Shown here: piece after piece, positions 27,093 through 34,444 of the stretch
Layout: each line of letters opens with the position of its first letter
How positions within the stretch are numbered: the first letter of the stretch is position 1
NCBI GenBank assembly: GCA_023449275.1
Contig: JAEXJM010000065.1
Span: forward strand, 25,925-89,924
From: Pseudomonadota bacterium
GTDB taxonomy: Bacteria; Pseudomonadota; Gammaproteobacteria; Burkholderiales; Burkholderiaceae_D
Length of the DNA stretch: 64,000 bases
Direction of reading: 5' to 3'
Notes under the pieces: generated by a model
Database searches by the model: none
The model's input: only the letters and a program-made list of their open reading frames with translations
What the model was told of the DNA's origin: nothing
Made by a program: the position numbers and the translations under genes

Positions 27093-27473
27093 TCAGTCCG
27101 GCGGCGTCATCGAACAATTGACTTTTTTGCCCTGTCCTTCCAGATAGCCCGTTCCCCAATAGTACATGGATTCAAGCACCGGCCGGATGCTCCGGCCGAA
27201 ATCGGTCAGCGAATATTCCACTTTCGGAGGAACGACCGGGAAAACCTCCCGCCGGATCAGGCCATCCGTTTCCAGTTCACGCAACTGTTGCGTCAGCATC
27301 TTTGGCGTGGCGCAAGGCACTTCTTTTCCGAGCTGCGAAAATCGGAGCGTCCCGGAAGTCAGTTTCCACAGAATCAGCGATTTGTATTTGCCGCCGATCA
27401 GGCGGATCGTCGCCTCGACCGGGCAATGTGTCTCGATGGGCGTGCAACATGAGGCCGTATGGTTTTCTTTCAT
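27093..27473 (-). CDS. HxlR-family winged-helix transcriptional regulator
   Basis: The 126-aa protein carries the HxlR signature: CPVEATIRLIGGKYKSLILWKL, TLRFSQLGKEVPCATPKMLTQQLRELE, and DGLIRREVFPVVPPKVEYSLTDFGRSI. It has extra cysteines near the N-terminus (SCCTP, HCP) and C-terminus. HxlR regulators often sense thiol-reactive, redox or metal stress through cysteines. It is divergent from the copper ATPase gene and separated by a 129-bp region with an inverted repeat, so control of that gene is likely. It lies just past the CRISPR array, where base composition returns to normal. Confidence 0.9.
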   Translation of the reverse strand: MKENHTASCCTPIETHCPVEATIRLIGGKYKSLILWKLTSGTLRFSQLGKEVPCATPKMLTQQLRELETDGLIRREVFPVVPPKVEYSLTDFGRSIRPVLESMYYWGTGYLEGQGKKVNCSMTPPD

Positions 27474-27488
27474 GACGATTCAGTATCC

Positions 27489-27510
27489 TTTTGGGTACTA
27501 TATACCAAAA
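27489..27510. promoter_or_regulatory. Inverted repeat between hxlR-like gene and copA (candidate operator)
   Basis: TTTTGGGTA and TACCAAAA are imperfect inverted arms (one extra G) around CTATA. It sits between the HxlR-type start (27473) and the copA promoter boxes, where a regulator would control both genes. Confidence 0.45.
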
Positions 27511-27520
27511 AAGTGCATTC

Positions 27521-27548
27521 TTGCGGAATATATATTAACAGATACAAT
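27521..27548 (+). promoter_or_regulatory. Sigma-70-like promoter of copA
   Basis: TTGCGG (27521-27526), a 16-bp spacer, then TACAAT (27543-27548), 54 bp before the copA ATG. It lies directly beside the inverted repeat at 27489-27510. Confidence 0.5.
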
Positions 27549-27602
27549 TATATCGACATGAACGGATCATTGAAAACACCTGCCTGAACACGGGAGGACA
27601 CC

Positions 27603-30191
27603 ATGCAAAAAGAACAATTCGACATCACCGGCATGACCTGCTCGGCCTGCTCCGCACGGGTTGACAAAGCCGTGGCCGCCGTCAACGGCGTCAAAAGCGT
27701 CAGTGTCAACCTGCTGAAAAACACGATGAGTGTGTCTTTCGATGAAACGGAAAACAGCCTGAAAATCGGACAGGCCATCATGAAAGCCGTGGAAAACGCC
27801 GGTTACGGTGCGATTCCCCGCAACCGTGCCAGCACGGCCGACAAGAGCGGCAACGCCGCTGCGGATACCGCCGCACAGGAACGCAAGGCCATCCGTCACC
27901 GCCTGTTCGTCTCGATCCTCTTCACCATTCCGCTCTTCTACCTCTCGATGGGCCATATGGCCGGCCTGCCATTGCCTGATCTGTTCCTCGGCACGGAAAA
28001 CAGCCTGACGTTCGCGTTCACCCAATTCCTGTTGACGATTCCGGTCATCTTCGTCAATTTCCACTTTTACCGGACCGGTTTCAAAACGCTTTTCTCCGGG
28101 GCACCGAACATGGACTCGCTGATCGCCATCGGTTCCGGCGCAGCTGCCGTTTCCGGCATTTACGCGATCTATAAAATCGGTTACGCCCTCGGACATGCCG
28201 ACATGGCCACAGCGCATGACTTCGCCATGAACCTGTATTTCGAATCGGCTGCCGTCATCCTGACCCTGATCACACTCGGACGTTATTTCGAGGCACGGGC
28301 CAAAGGCAAAACCTCCGAAGCCATTTCCCGCCTGATGGAACTGGCCCCCCAAACCGCCACCATTTTGAAAGACGGCATCGAAGAAACCGTCCCGGCCGAT
28401 ACCGTTGCCGTCGGCGATATCCTCGTCGTCAAAGCGGGGGAAAGCGTGCCCGTTGACGGCATCATCACGGAAGGCCATGGCGTTATCGATGAATCGGCGC
28501 TGACCGGCGAAAGCGTCCCGGTCGAAAAACTCGTGGGCGGGAAAGTATCCGGCGCCACGATCAACCAGTCCGGCCATTTCCTGATGCGCGCCACACAGGT
28601 CGGGGACGACACCACACTGGCCCAGATCGTGAAACTCGTCGATGAGGCCACCTCATCCAGGGCACCGATCGCCCGGCTGGCCGACAAAATCAGCGGCATT
28701 TTCGTCCCGGCTGTCATCGTCATCGCCATCGCCGCAGCCCTCGTCTGGCTGTTGCTCGGCCATGGCACGGAATTCGCCCTGTCGATCGCCATTTCCGTCC
28801 TCGTCATCTCGTGCCCCTGTGCACTGGGACTCGCCACCCCGACCGCCATCATGGTCGGGACGGGACGCGGAGCCGCGAACGGCATCCTGTTCAAGTCCGC
28901 CGAAGCCATCGAAAAACTGCAAGGCATCGATACCGTCGTGCTCGACAAGACAGGCACCGTCACCGAAGGCAAACCCGTCGTGACCGATATCGTCGTCACA
29001 TCCGGCATCACGGAAACGGAATTGCTCGCCATCGCCGCCTCGCTGGAAAAACTCTCCGAGCACGCACTGGGCATGGCGATCGTGAAAGAAGCCGAACGGC
29101 AAAGCCTGACACTGCACAAAGTCACCGGCTTCACCCAGACGCCGGGACAGGGCATCGCCGGCTCCATCGACGCCATCCCTTACGCGGCCGGAAACGCACG
29201 CCTGCTGGCTGCCTCGGGAATCGTCCCGGATGGCACATGGCAGCAGAAAGCCGAGGCACTCGCCGACGACGGCAAGACCGTACTCTGGTTCGTGCGCGAA
29301 AACACCCTGCTCGGCCTGATCGCCGTTGCAGACACGATCAAGCCATCCAGCCGCATGGCAATCGAAAGGCTTCAGGCCATGGGCCTTGACGTCATCATGC
29401 TCACCGGCGACAACGCCAAAACCGCCGCCGCCATCCAGCGCCAGACCGGCATCGCCCGGGTTGTGGCGGAAGTCCTGCCACAGGACAAGGAACGGGAAAT
29501 CCGGCTGCTTCAGGAAAAAGGCAAAAAAACCGTCATGGTCGGCGACGGGATCAACGATGCCCCGGCACTGGCCTGTGCCGACGTCGGCATCGCCATCGGC
29601 GCGGGAACGGATATCGCCATCGAGTCGGCAGACGTCGTCCTCATGAAAAGCGACCTGATGGACGTGGCAACCGCCATCGACCTGTCGAAAGCCGTCATGT
29701 CAAACATCCGGCAAAACCTGTTCTGGGCGTTCTTTTACAACATCGTCGGCATTCCTGTCGCAGCCGGTGTCTTTTACGGCATCGCCGGGCTGACACTGAA
29801 CCCGATGATCGCCGCGGCCGCCATGAGTTTCTCTTCGGTGTCCGTCGTATTCAATGCCCTGCGTTTGCGGTTCTTCACGGCCAAACGTCCTGAAATGCCG
29901 GAAAATGCCTGTGCACTGGCAGGCACCCTGCCACCCGTCCATTCCGAAACCATTGATTCCACTCCTGAAAGGAAAAACACCATGAAAAAAAGCATCCATA
30001 TCGAAGGCATGAACTGCGGCCATTGCAAGGCATCCGTTGAACGCGCACTCTCGGGCGTCACCGGCGTCACCGGCGTTTCCGTCGATCTCGCCGCCAAAAC
30101 GGCCACCGTCAACACCGAACCCGGTGCCAGCGATGACGCACTCTCCAAAGCCGTCACCGACGCCGGATTCACCGTCAAAAGCATTGACTGA
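27603..30191 (+). CDS. copA: Cu(I)-exporting P1B-type ATPase with C-terminal CopZ-like domain
   Basis: The 862-aa ATPase has an N-terminal heavy-metal-binding domain with GMTCSAC (Cys13, Cys16) and about eight membrane spans. It has the Cu(I) transport motif CPCALG (about 404), the phosphorylated Asp in DKTGT (448) and GDGINDAP (647). It pumps Cu+ out of the cytoplasm. Unusually, the frame runs on through a short linker (CALAGTLPPVHSETIDSTPER) into a second metal-binding domain with GMNCGHC (Cys805, Cys808) that looks like a complete CopZ chaperone. GGAGGACACC precedes the ATG. The HxlR-type gene is divergent. Confidence 0.93.
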   Translation: MQKEQFDITGMTCSACSARVDKAVAAVNGVKSVSVNLLKNTMSVSFDETENSLKIGQAIMKAVENAGYGAIPRNRASTADKSGNAAADTAAQERKAIRHRLFVSILFTIPLFYLSMGHMAGLPLPDLFLGTENSLTFAFTQFLLTIPVIFVNFHFYRTGFKTLFSGAPNMDSLIAIGSGAAAVSGIYAIYKIGYALGHADMATAHDFAMNLYFESAAVILTLITLGRYFEARAKGKTSEAISRLMELAPQTATILKDGIEETVPADTVAVGDILVVKAGESVPVDGIITEGHGVIDESALTGESVPVEKLVGGKVSGATINQSGHFLMRATQVGDDTTLAQIVKLVDEATSSRAPIARLADKISGIFVPAVIVIAIAAALVWLLLGHGTEFALSIAISVLVISCPCALGLATPTAIMVGTGRGAANGILFKSAEAIEKLQGIDTVVLDKTGTVTEGKPVVTDIVVTSGITETELLAIAASLEKLSEHALGMAIVKEAERQSLTLHKVTGFTQTPGQGIAGSIDAIPYAAGNARLLAASGIVPDGTWQQKAEALADDGKTVLWFVRENTLLGLIAVADTIKPSSRMAIERLQAMGLDVIMLTGDNAKTAAAIQRQTGIARVVAEVLPQDKEREIRLLQEKGKKTVMVGDGINDAPALACADVGIAIGAGTDIAIESADVVLMKSDLMDVATAIDLSKAVMSNIRQNLFWAFFYNIVGIPVAAGVFYGIAGLTLNPMIAAAAMSFSSVSVVFNALRLRFFTAKRPEMPENACALAGTLPPVHSETIDSTPERKNTMKKSIHIEGMNCGHCKASVERALSGVTGVTGVSVDLAAKTATVNTEPGASDDALSKAVTDAGFTVKSID
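29982..30191 (+). CDS. Possible internally initiated CopZ-like copper chaperone
   Basis: In frame inside the 3' end of copA lies ATG 29982, preceded at proper distance by GAAAGGAAAAA, a good Shine-Dalgarno. From it a 69-aa protein MKKSIHIEGMNCGHCKAS would be made, a full-length CopZ/HMA chaperone with the CxxC copper site. E. coli makes a comparable short product from copA by frameshifting. Here internal initiation, or an old gene fusion that kept the copZ start, would do the same. It is entirely within the copA frame; production as a free protein is inference. Confidence 0.5.
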   Translation: MKKSIHIEGMNCGHCKASVERALSGVTGVTGVSVDLAAKTATVNTEPGASDDALSKAVTDAGFTVKSID

Positions 30192-30935
30192 AAACATCAG
30201 ACCGGCCGGCAAAGCCCTGATCGCCCCCTCATCCAAAACGACAGGGCTTCCGGCAGAAAACGGCCCTTCCGGCAGACATACCCGGCCTTCCCGTCCGTCA
30301 CGTCCCAAGCGACCCGACTCATCCGGGCCGCTTTGCCGGACGGGAAACCGCCGGCATGGACATCCATCCCGGCATCTTCAAAATCGCGTCCGCTGCCCCG
30401 TCATCGTCCGACACCATACCGCCCCTTTCGGGGGAACAGGCCAGCCCCTGCCGGATTCACCCAACATGGATACCACCCCAGTCCACGGCATACCACCCTG
30501 CAATGGCATCAGGCTGACCGCCATTTCAAATGAGCCTGAAAAATACAGGATAACCCTCGCCTCCGGTGACTGCCTGACCGGAACGGCCCATGCCATCGCT
30601 TTTACGGGATCCGTCGACACCCCGCACGTCATCGACAGCCATCAGGCCCTGAAAAGATGAGCTGGCATGTCATTGACACGCTCCATCCCGACACGGAACC
30701 CTGTCCCTGAAAACGGGGATGCCCTTTCCTTCATTGTCACTTATGCAACGTCAAAACAACAGATTTCCCGTCCATTTCCGGATTTGATCCGGCAGAACGT
30801 TCCCCTTCCTCCAAAACGTTTCCCTGACGTATTAGAATAAAAGCTCCGGACGGCATTGTCCGTGCTTTCTTTTGCCGTTTTGAAACCACGCTCGTGACTG
30901 TCGTGATTCAAAACCTCTTCAACAGGCCAAAAAAA
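30192..30935 (+). other. Intergenic stretch between copA and porin, one weak small frame
   Basis: About 740 bp separate copA from the porin start. The only frame I find worth noting is ATG 30466 to TGA 30660 (64 residues, MDTTPVHGIPPCNG at the start, HVIDSHQALKR at the end). It has no clear ribosome binding site, and an open frame exists on the opposite strand as well. Otherwise I see no gene, RNA or repeat here. Confidence 0.3.
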
Positions 30936-32027
30936 ATGAAAAAATCACTGATCGCACTCGCTCTTTTCGGTGCCGCTTCAGGCATCGCCACCGCCCAGTC
31001 CAACGTCACCCTTTACGGTATCGTCGATACCGGCCTGATCAAGGAAACGGGTACCGATGTCCGCATGGGCAACAACGTCGAAAACCGTCTCGGTTTCCGC
31101 GGTACGGAAGACCTGGGTTCCGGCGTCAAGGCGACCTTCGAGCTGGAACGCAACTTCGACCTGAACGACGGCACAGGCTTCGACTCCTATAATTACGACG
31201 ATGCCATACACCGTGAAAAAGGGATCGACTGGCATGGCGCAGCCAACGTCGGCCTGAAAAGCGATCAATGGGGTACTGTTCGCCTTGGCCGCGTCAATGA
31301 CCTGTCCATTGAAACCTATCGTCTGATCGACCCGTTCAACCAGTACGGCGTCGGTGCATCGCTGGCCAGAACCCCGATATATTCCGAACAGGTTTCCAAC
31401 ACCATCCGTTACGACAGCCCGGTCTGGAGCGGTTTCTCCTTCGGGGCCAGCTATTCCCTCGGGGCGGATGACAAAAGTGCGGAAGAGAATATCCGTTTGA
31501 ACAGCAATGACGGGTTCGCCGTCAACCTGAAATACGATAACGGCCCCCTGCTTCTGCTCGCCAACTACGACCGGATGGCGGACTCGAACAAATCCTGGCT
31601 CTGGAATGCCGGTGCGGCCTACACATGGCAAAACCTCAGGGTATCGCTGGGCTACCAGGACTCGACCTTCAAACTGCTCGACTACGACAGCGATACCGAT
31701 GATACGACCCGTTACGGCATCAAACAGAAAAACTGGATACTCGGCCTGCAATACAACACCGGTGCGCATACCGTCAGTGCCTCGTACAACTACGGCAAAG
31801 TCAAGACCGAGGGCGAAAGCAACCACGTCAACAAATACGCCATCGGTTACTCGTACGCCCTGTCCAAACGGACATCCCTGTACGCGAACATCGCCTATTC
31901 CGATTTCGGCAATGAATGGCTGTCGAACTATTACCGCAACGACATGGCATTCAATAACGACTCCGAAAGCGAAAGCGCCAATGCATCCGTCACAGGAGTC
32001 CAGATCGGTATTACACACCGTTTCTGA
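30936..32027 (+). CDS. Gram-negative trimeric porin (Burkholderiales type)
   Basis: The 363-aa product has a signal peptide MKKSLIALALFGAASGIATA followed by QSNVTLYGIVDTGL, the standard start of Burkholderiales general porins (porin_4). NRLGFRGTEDLGSGVKATFELE follows, and the C-terminus ends in Phe (GITHRF), the outer-membrane insertion signal. It would form a 16-stranded beta-barrel for passive diffusion of small solutes. The frame is open 42 bp further upstream, but the ATG at 30936 gives a clean signal peptide. A perfect hairpin terminator follows. Confidence 0.93.
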   Translation: MKKSLIALALFGAASGIATAQSNVTLYGIVDTGLIKETGTDVRMGNNVENRLGFRGTEDLGSGVKATFELERNFDLNDGTGFDSYNYDDAIHREKGIDWHGAANVGLKSDQWGTVRLGRVNDLSIETYRLIDPFNQYGVGASLARTPIYSEQVSNTIRYDSPVWSGFSFGASYSLGADDKSAEENIRLNSNDGFAVNLKYDNGPLLLLANYDRMADSNKSWLWNAGAAYTWQNLRVSLGYQDSTFKLLDYDSDTDDTTRYGIKQKNWILGLQYNTGAHTVSASYNYGKVKTEGESNHVNKYAIGYSYALSKRTSLYANIAYSDFGNEWLSNYYRNDMAFNNDSESESANASVTGVQIGITHRF

Positions 32028-32048
32028 TCCGGCATCCCCTCCACACAG

Positions 32049-32078
32049 AAAAGGACGGTTGAACCGTCCTTTTCTTTT
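32049..32078 (+). terminator. Rho-independent terminator of the porin gene
   Basis: AAAAGGACGGTT pairs perfectly with AACCGTCCTTTT, followed by CTTTTT. It starts 21 bp after the porin stop. Confidence 0.85.
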
Positions 32079-32264
32079 TCAGCCCCTCTTCCGACAGACA
32101 AAATACAGCCCGTCCTTCTGCCACGACTGACCGCCTTCGGGCAATCTTCCCCAGACACGACCGGACAACACAAACCGTATCGTCCGGATGATGGAAAAGA
32201 CATCCGGCCGAATCCTCCGGTAAACCGGTACCGGCATGGCAACCGATCCGATGTCCCCCGCCTT

Positions 32265-32330
32265 TGTCATGTCAAAAATGACAATTGACATGTCAATGAC
32301 ACTGAAAAGGGTGTCGTTGACACCTGTCAG
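32265..32330. promoter_or_regulatory. Cluster of TGTCA inverted repeats (candidate enhancer sites)
   Basis: Several palindromes built from TGTCA/TGACA lie together. TTGTCA and TGACAA are arms with 9 bp between. TTGACATGTCAA is perfect. GGTGTC-GTT-GACACC is perfect with a 3-bp centre. The density suggests a regulator binding cluster. They lie about 380-440 bp upstream of a sigma-54 promoter, which fits upstream activator sites, and TGTC/GACA-type palindromes recall FhlA sites. The binding protein is inferred, not shown. Confidence 0.45.
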
Positions 32331-32566
32331 AGTATAAATGAAAACAGGCAGATTATATCCTGATGCATGAGATCGCATCCGGATAAATGGATCAGAAAGG
32401 GCCGTTCCCGTTTGCAGGAACTTTCGCCAGCCCTTTTCACCGGCCCCGGCCTGAAACCGCCCCGTCAGACAGCCCCACAGGGGCCGGGCCATCCTCAATG
32501 GCCGCAAGCTTATGTTTTCACTGGAAAAACACTGGTCTGAAAAAATCAGGAAGGCCGGAAAAAAAA

Positions 32567-32594
32567 GGAAAACTCCCTTTCCAGGGAGTTTTCC
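32567..32594 (-). terminator. Orphan minus-strand terminator hairpin
   Basis: GGAAAACTCCCT pairs perfectly with AGGGAGTTTTCC (12 bp, 4-nt loop). On the minus strand it is followed by eight T, on the plus strand by none. No minus-strand gene lies to its right, so it would end an unseen short transcript from 32600-32840. Confidence 0.55.
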
Positions 32595-32708
32595 TGCAAA
32601 TAAAGAAGAATAGATCTGATTACTCAGTCTGGCTTCTTATGATGCATAAACCATGCCAATCGTGAAACCGCTCATACCCGACCGGAGAAAATCCGCATTT
32701 CTCCCAAG

Positions 32709-32725
32709 TTGGCACAAAAAATGCA
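32709..32725 (+). promoter_or_regulatory. Sigma-54 (-24/-12) promoter of the OFA exchanger gene
   Basis: TTGGCAC, AAAAA, ATGCA reads as a near-consensus RpoN site with GG (32711-32712) and GC (32723-32724) exactly 10 bp apart. It lies 125 bp upstream of the exchanger ATG. The next gene downstream encodes a sigma-54 activator, which strongly supports the call. Transcription would start near 32736. Confidence 0.75.
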
Positions 32726-32732
32726 GTGTAGA

Positions 32733-32812
32733 TTCCTGATCTTTGCTTTTTCGCAAAGAGCGGTACTGGTCTGCACCCGTCCCTTAACGGATAAAGCGTG
32801 CAAGATCAGGAA
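32733..32812 (+). promoter_or_regulatory. Structured 5' leader of the OFA exchanger mRNA
   Basis: TTCCTGATCTT (32733-32743) and AAGATCAGGAA (32802-32812) are a perfect 11-bp inverted repeat. The left arm overlaps a second hairpin CTTTGC/GCAAAG (32741-32758), so the two stems exclude each other. The outer stem begins at the predicted transcription start and could protect the 5' end or act as a switch. Confidence 0.45.
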
Positions 32813-32849
32813 GTATCTTTTCAGAAGTCAAATTTAGGAGAGTAGATTC

Positions 32850-34133
32850 ATGGCTACGCAAGAGAAGTACCCGAATCGGTGGGTGCAGCTTGCCTTGGGC
32901 ATTTGCTGTATGGCGACAATCGCCAACTGCCAGTATGGCTGGACACTGTTCGTTGCTCCAATTGAAGATAAATATCATTGGGCACGTACAGCCATTCAGT
33001 TGTCCTTCACGATCTTCCTGTTTTTCGAAACATGGCTTGTGCCACTCGAAGGATGGGGCGTTGACAAATTCGGCCCACGTCCAGTCATCATTTTCGGTGC
33101 CATCCTGAGTACCGTCGGCTGGATAATTTGCTCCAAGGCAGAAAGCCTTGGCGTACTTTACTTCGCACAGATCCTGACGGGTGCAGGCGCCGGTGCCGTT
33201 TACGGTACCTGTTCCGGTAACTCGCTGAAATGGTTCCCTGACAAACGCGGTCTGGCAGCAGGTGCAACAGCCGCAGGTTTCGGCGCCGGTGCAGCGGTTA
33301 CCGTCATTCCGGTCGCCAACATGATCAACAGTGCCGGATATGAACAGGCATTTTTCGTCTTCGGCATCATCCAGGGTGTCATCATCACGATCTGTGCCCT
33401 TTTCATGCCTCGCGCAAAACTGCCACCAGGAACGAAAGCCATTCCAAAAGTCATTTCTTCCAAGAAAAACTACACCCAGACCCAGATGCTCAGACAGCCG
33501 ATTTTCTGGCTGATCTACGTCTGCTTCGTCGGTGTTGCCTCCGGCGGTATCATGGCAACGGCTTCTTTCGGCCCTGTTTCCCGTGACTATGGCCTTGACA
33601 AGATTCCGGTCACCTGCCTTGGCGTCACGATGCCCCTGCTGACCATGGCCATGTCCATCGATAACATCTGTAACGGCGCAACCCGTCCTCTGATGGGTTA
33701 TCTGTCCGACCGTTTCGGCCGTGAAAACCTGATGCTCATCGTCTTCGGCGGTGAAGCGGTCGCCCTGATGGGACTGGTGTTCTGGGGCCGTGAACCTCTC
33801 GGTTTCATGTTCTTCGCCGCCATGACCTTCGCATGCTGGGGTGAAATCTTCTCGCTGTTCCCATCCATGTGTGCCGATACCTTCGGTTCCAAATTCGCAG
33901 CGGGTAACGCAGGTACACTGTACACGGCAAAAGGGACTTCCTCATTGCTCGTTCGCCTGGCTGCCGGTCTGGCCAAAGGCGGTAACTGGAACCGTACCTT
34001 CATTCTGTCCGCCTGTATCGCAGCCGCCTGTTCCATCCTGTCGTTCTTCGTCCTGAAGCCATGGCGCAGACGCTTCATCGAAAACAACAACAAGGAAGTG
34101 GAAGCCCTGGAAGCAGCTGAAGCAGCCAAATAA
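32850..34133 (+). CDS. OFA-family MFS exchanger, OxlT-like (oxalate/formate type)
   Basis: The 427-aa protein has 12 membrane spans and belongs to the oxalate:formate antiporter family. It shows CQYGWTLFVAPIEDKY in helix 1, WGVDKFGPRP in the loop 2-3, WFPDKRGLAAG in the central loop and LSDRFGR. The two cationic residues that bind oxalate in OxlT (Arg272, Lys355) are both present, as Arg279 in NGATRPLMGYLSDRFGR and Lys361 in LYTAKGTSS. OxlT exchanges oxalate for formate and drives energy conservation in Oxalobacter. Substrate here could be oxalate, formate or another carboxylate. AGGAGAG precedes the ATG. Sigma-54 promoter and FhlA-like activator flank it. Confidence 0.88.
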   Translation: MATQEKYPNRWVQLALGICCMATIANCQYGWTLFVAPIEDKYHWARTAIQLSFTIFLFFETWLVPLEGWGVDKFGPRPVIIFGAILSTVGWIICSKAESLGVLYFAQILTGAGAGAVYGTCSGNSLKWFPDKRGLAAGATAAGFGAGAAVTVIPVANMINSAGYEQAFFVFGIIQGVIITICALFMPRAKLPPGTKAIPKVISSKKNYTQTQMLRQPIFWLIYVCFVGVASGGIMATASFGPVSRDYGLDKIPVTCLGVTMPLLTMAMSIDNICNGATRPLMGYLSDRFGRENLMLIVFGGEAVALMGLVFWGREPLGFMFFAAMTFACWGEIFSLFPSMCADTFGSKFAAGNAGTLYTAKGTSSLLVRLAAGLAKGGNWNRTFILSACIAAACSILSFFVLKPWRRRFIENNNKEVEALEAAEAAK

Positions 34134-34444
34134 ATTCTGCCAGTAGCACGGAAAGCGCCATGCGCTTCCGTCACGACAGGAAAAGCGTTTTTTCCAGAAG
34201 CGGTAATACTCCGGTATTACCGCTTTCCGGTTATTTGTCTCCTGCCTTTTCTCCTGTTCCGGGAAGCCCGTTACATGTCTGGCGTTTCATATGATAAAAT
34301 ATTGCCTGAAAGAATCATTGCAATGGTTCTTTCATCCGGATGAACCATATGAGGTTTCGCCATGCCGGTTTCGCCACTTTTCTCCAATGACCTGCATACC
34401 GGTTGAAGATTTCAAACCTTTGGAAATTCCAAACCCTTATAAAA
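34134..34444. other. Gene-free stretch with two hairpins after the exchanger gene
   Basis: AAGCGGTAATAC (34198-34209) pairs perfectly with GTATTACCGCTT (34214-34225), and a smaller stem CGGAA-GCGC/GCGCTTCCG lies at 34149-34170. Neither has a convincing T tract, but the first probably ends or stabilises the exchanger mRNA. I see no gene here. Confidence 0.5.

Noticed and set aside
26084..27121. Open frames across the CRISPR array encoding repeated VHCRIGSLE units
   Set aside because: The 60-bp period is a multiple of three, so the repeats give a frame open by construction. The DNA pattern is a CRISPR array.
32079..32507. A 142-codon minus-strand frame between porin and exchanger genes
   Set aside because: It crosses the palindrome cluster, has no ribosome binding site and no recognisable domain. 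The last 40 residues look slightly protein-like but not enough to call.
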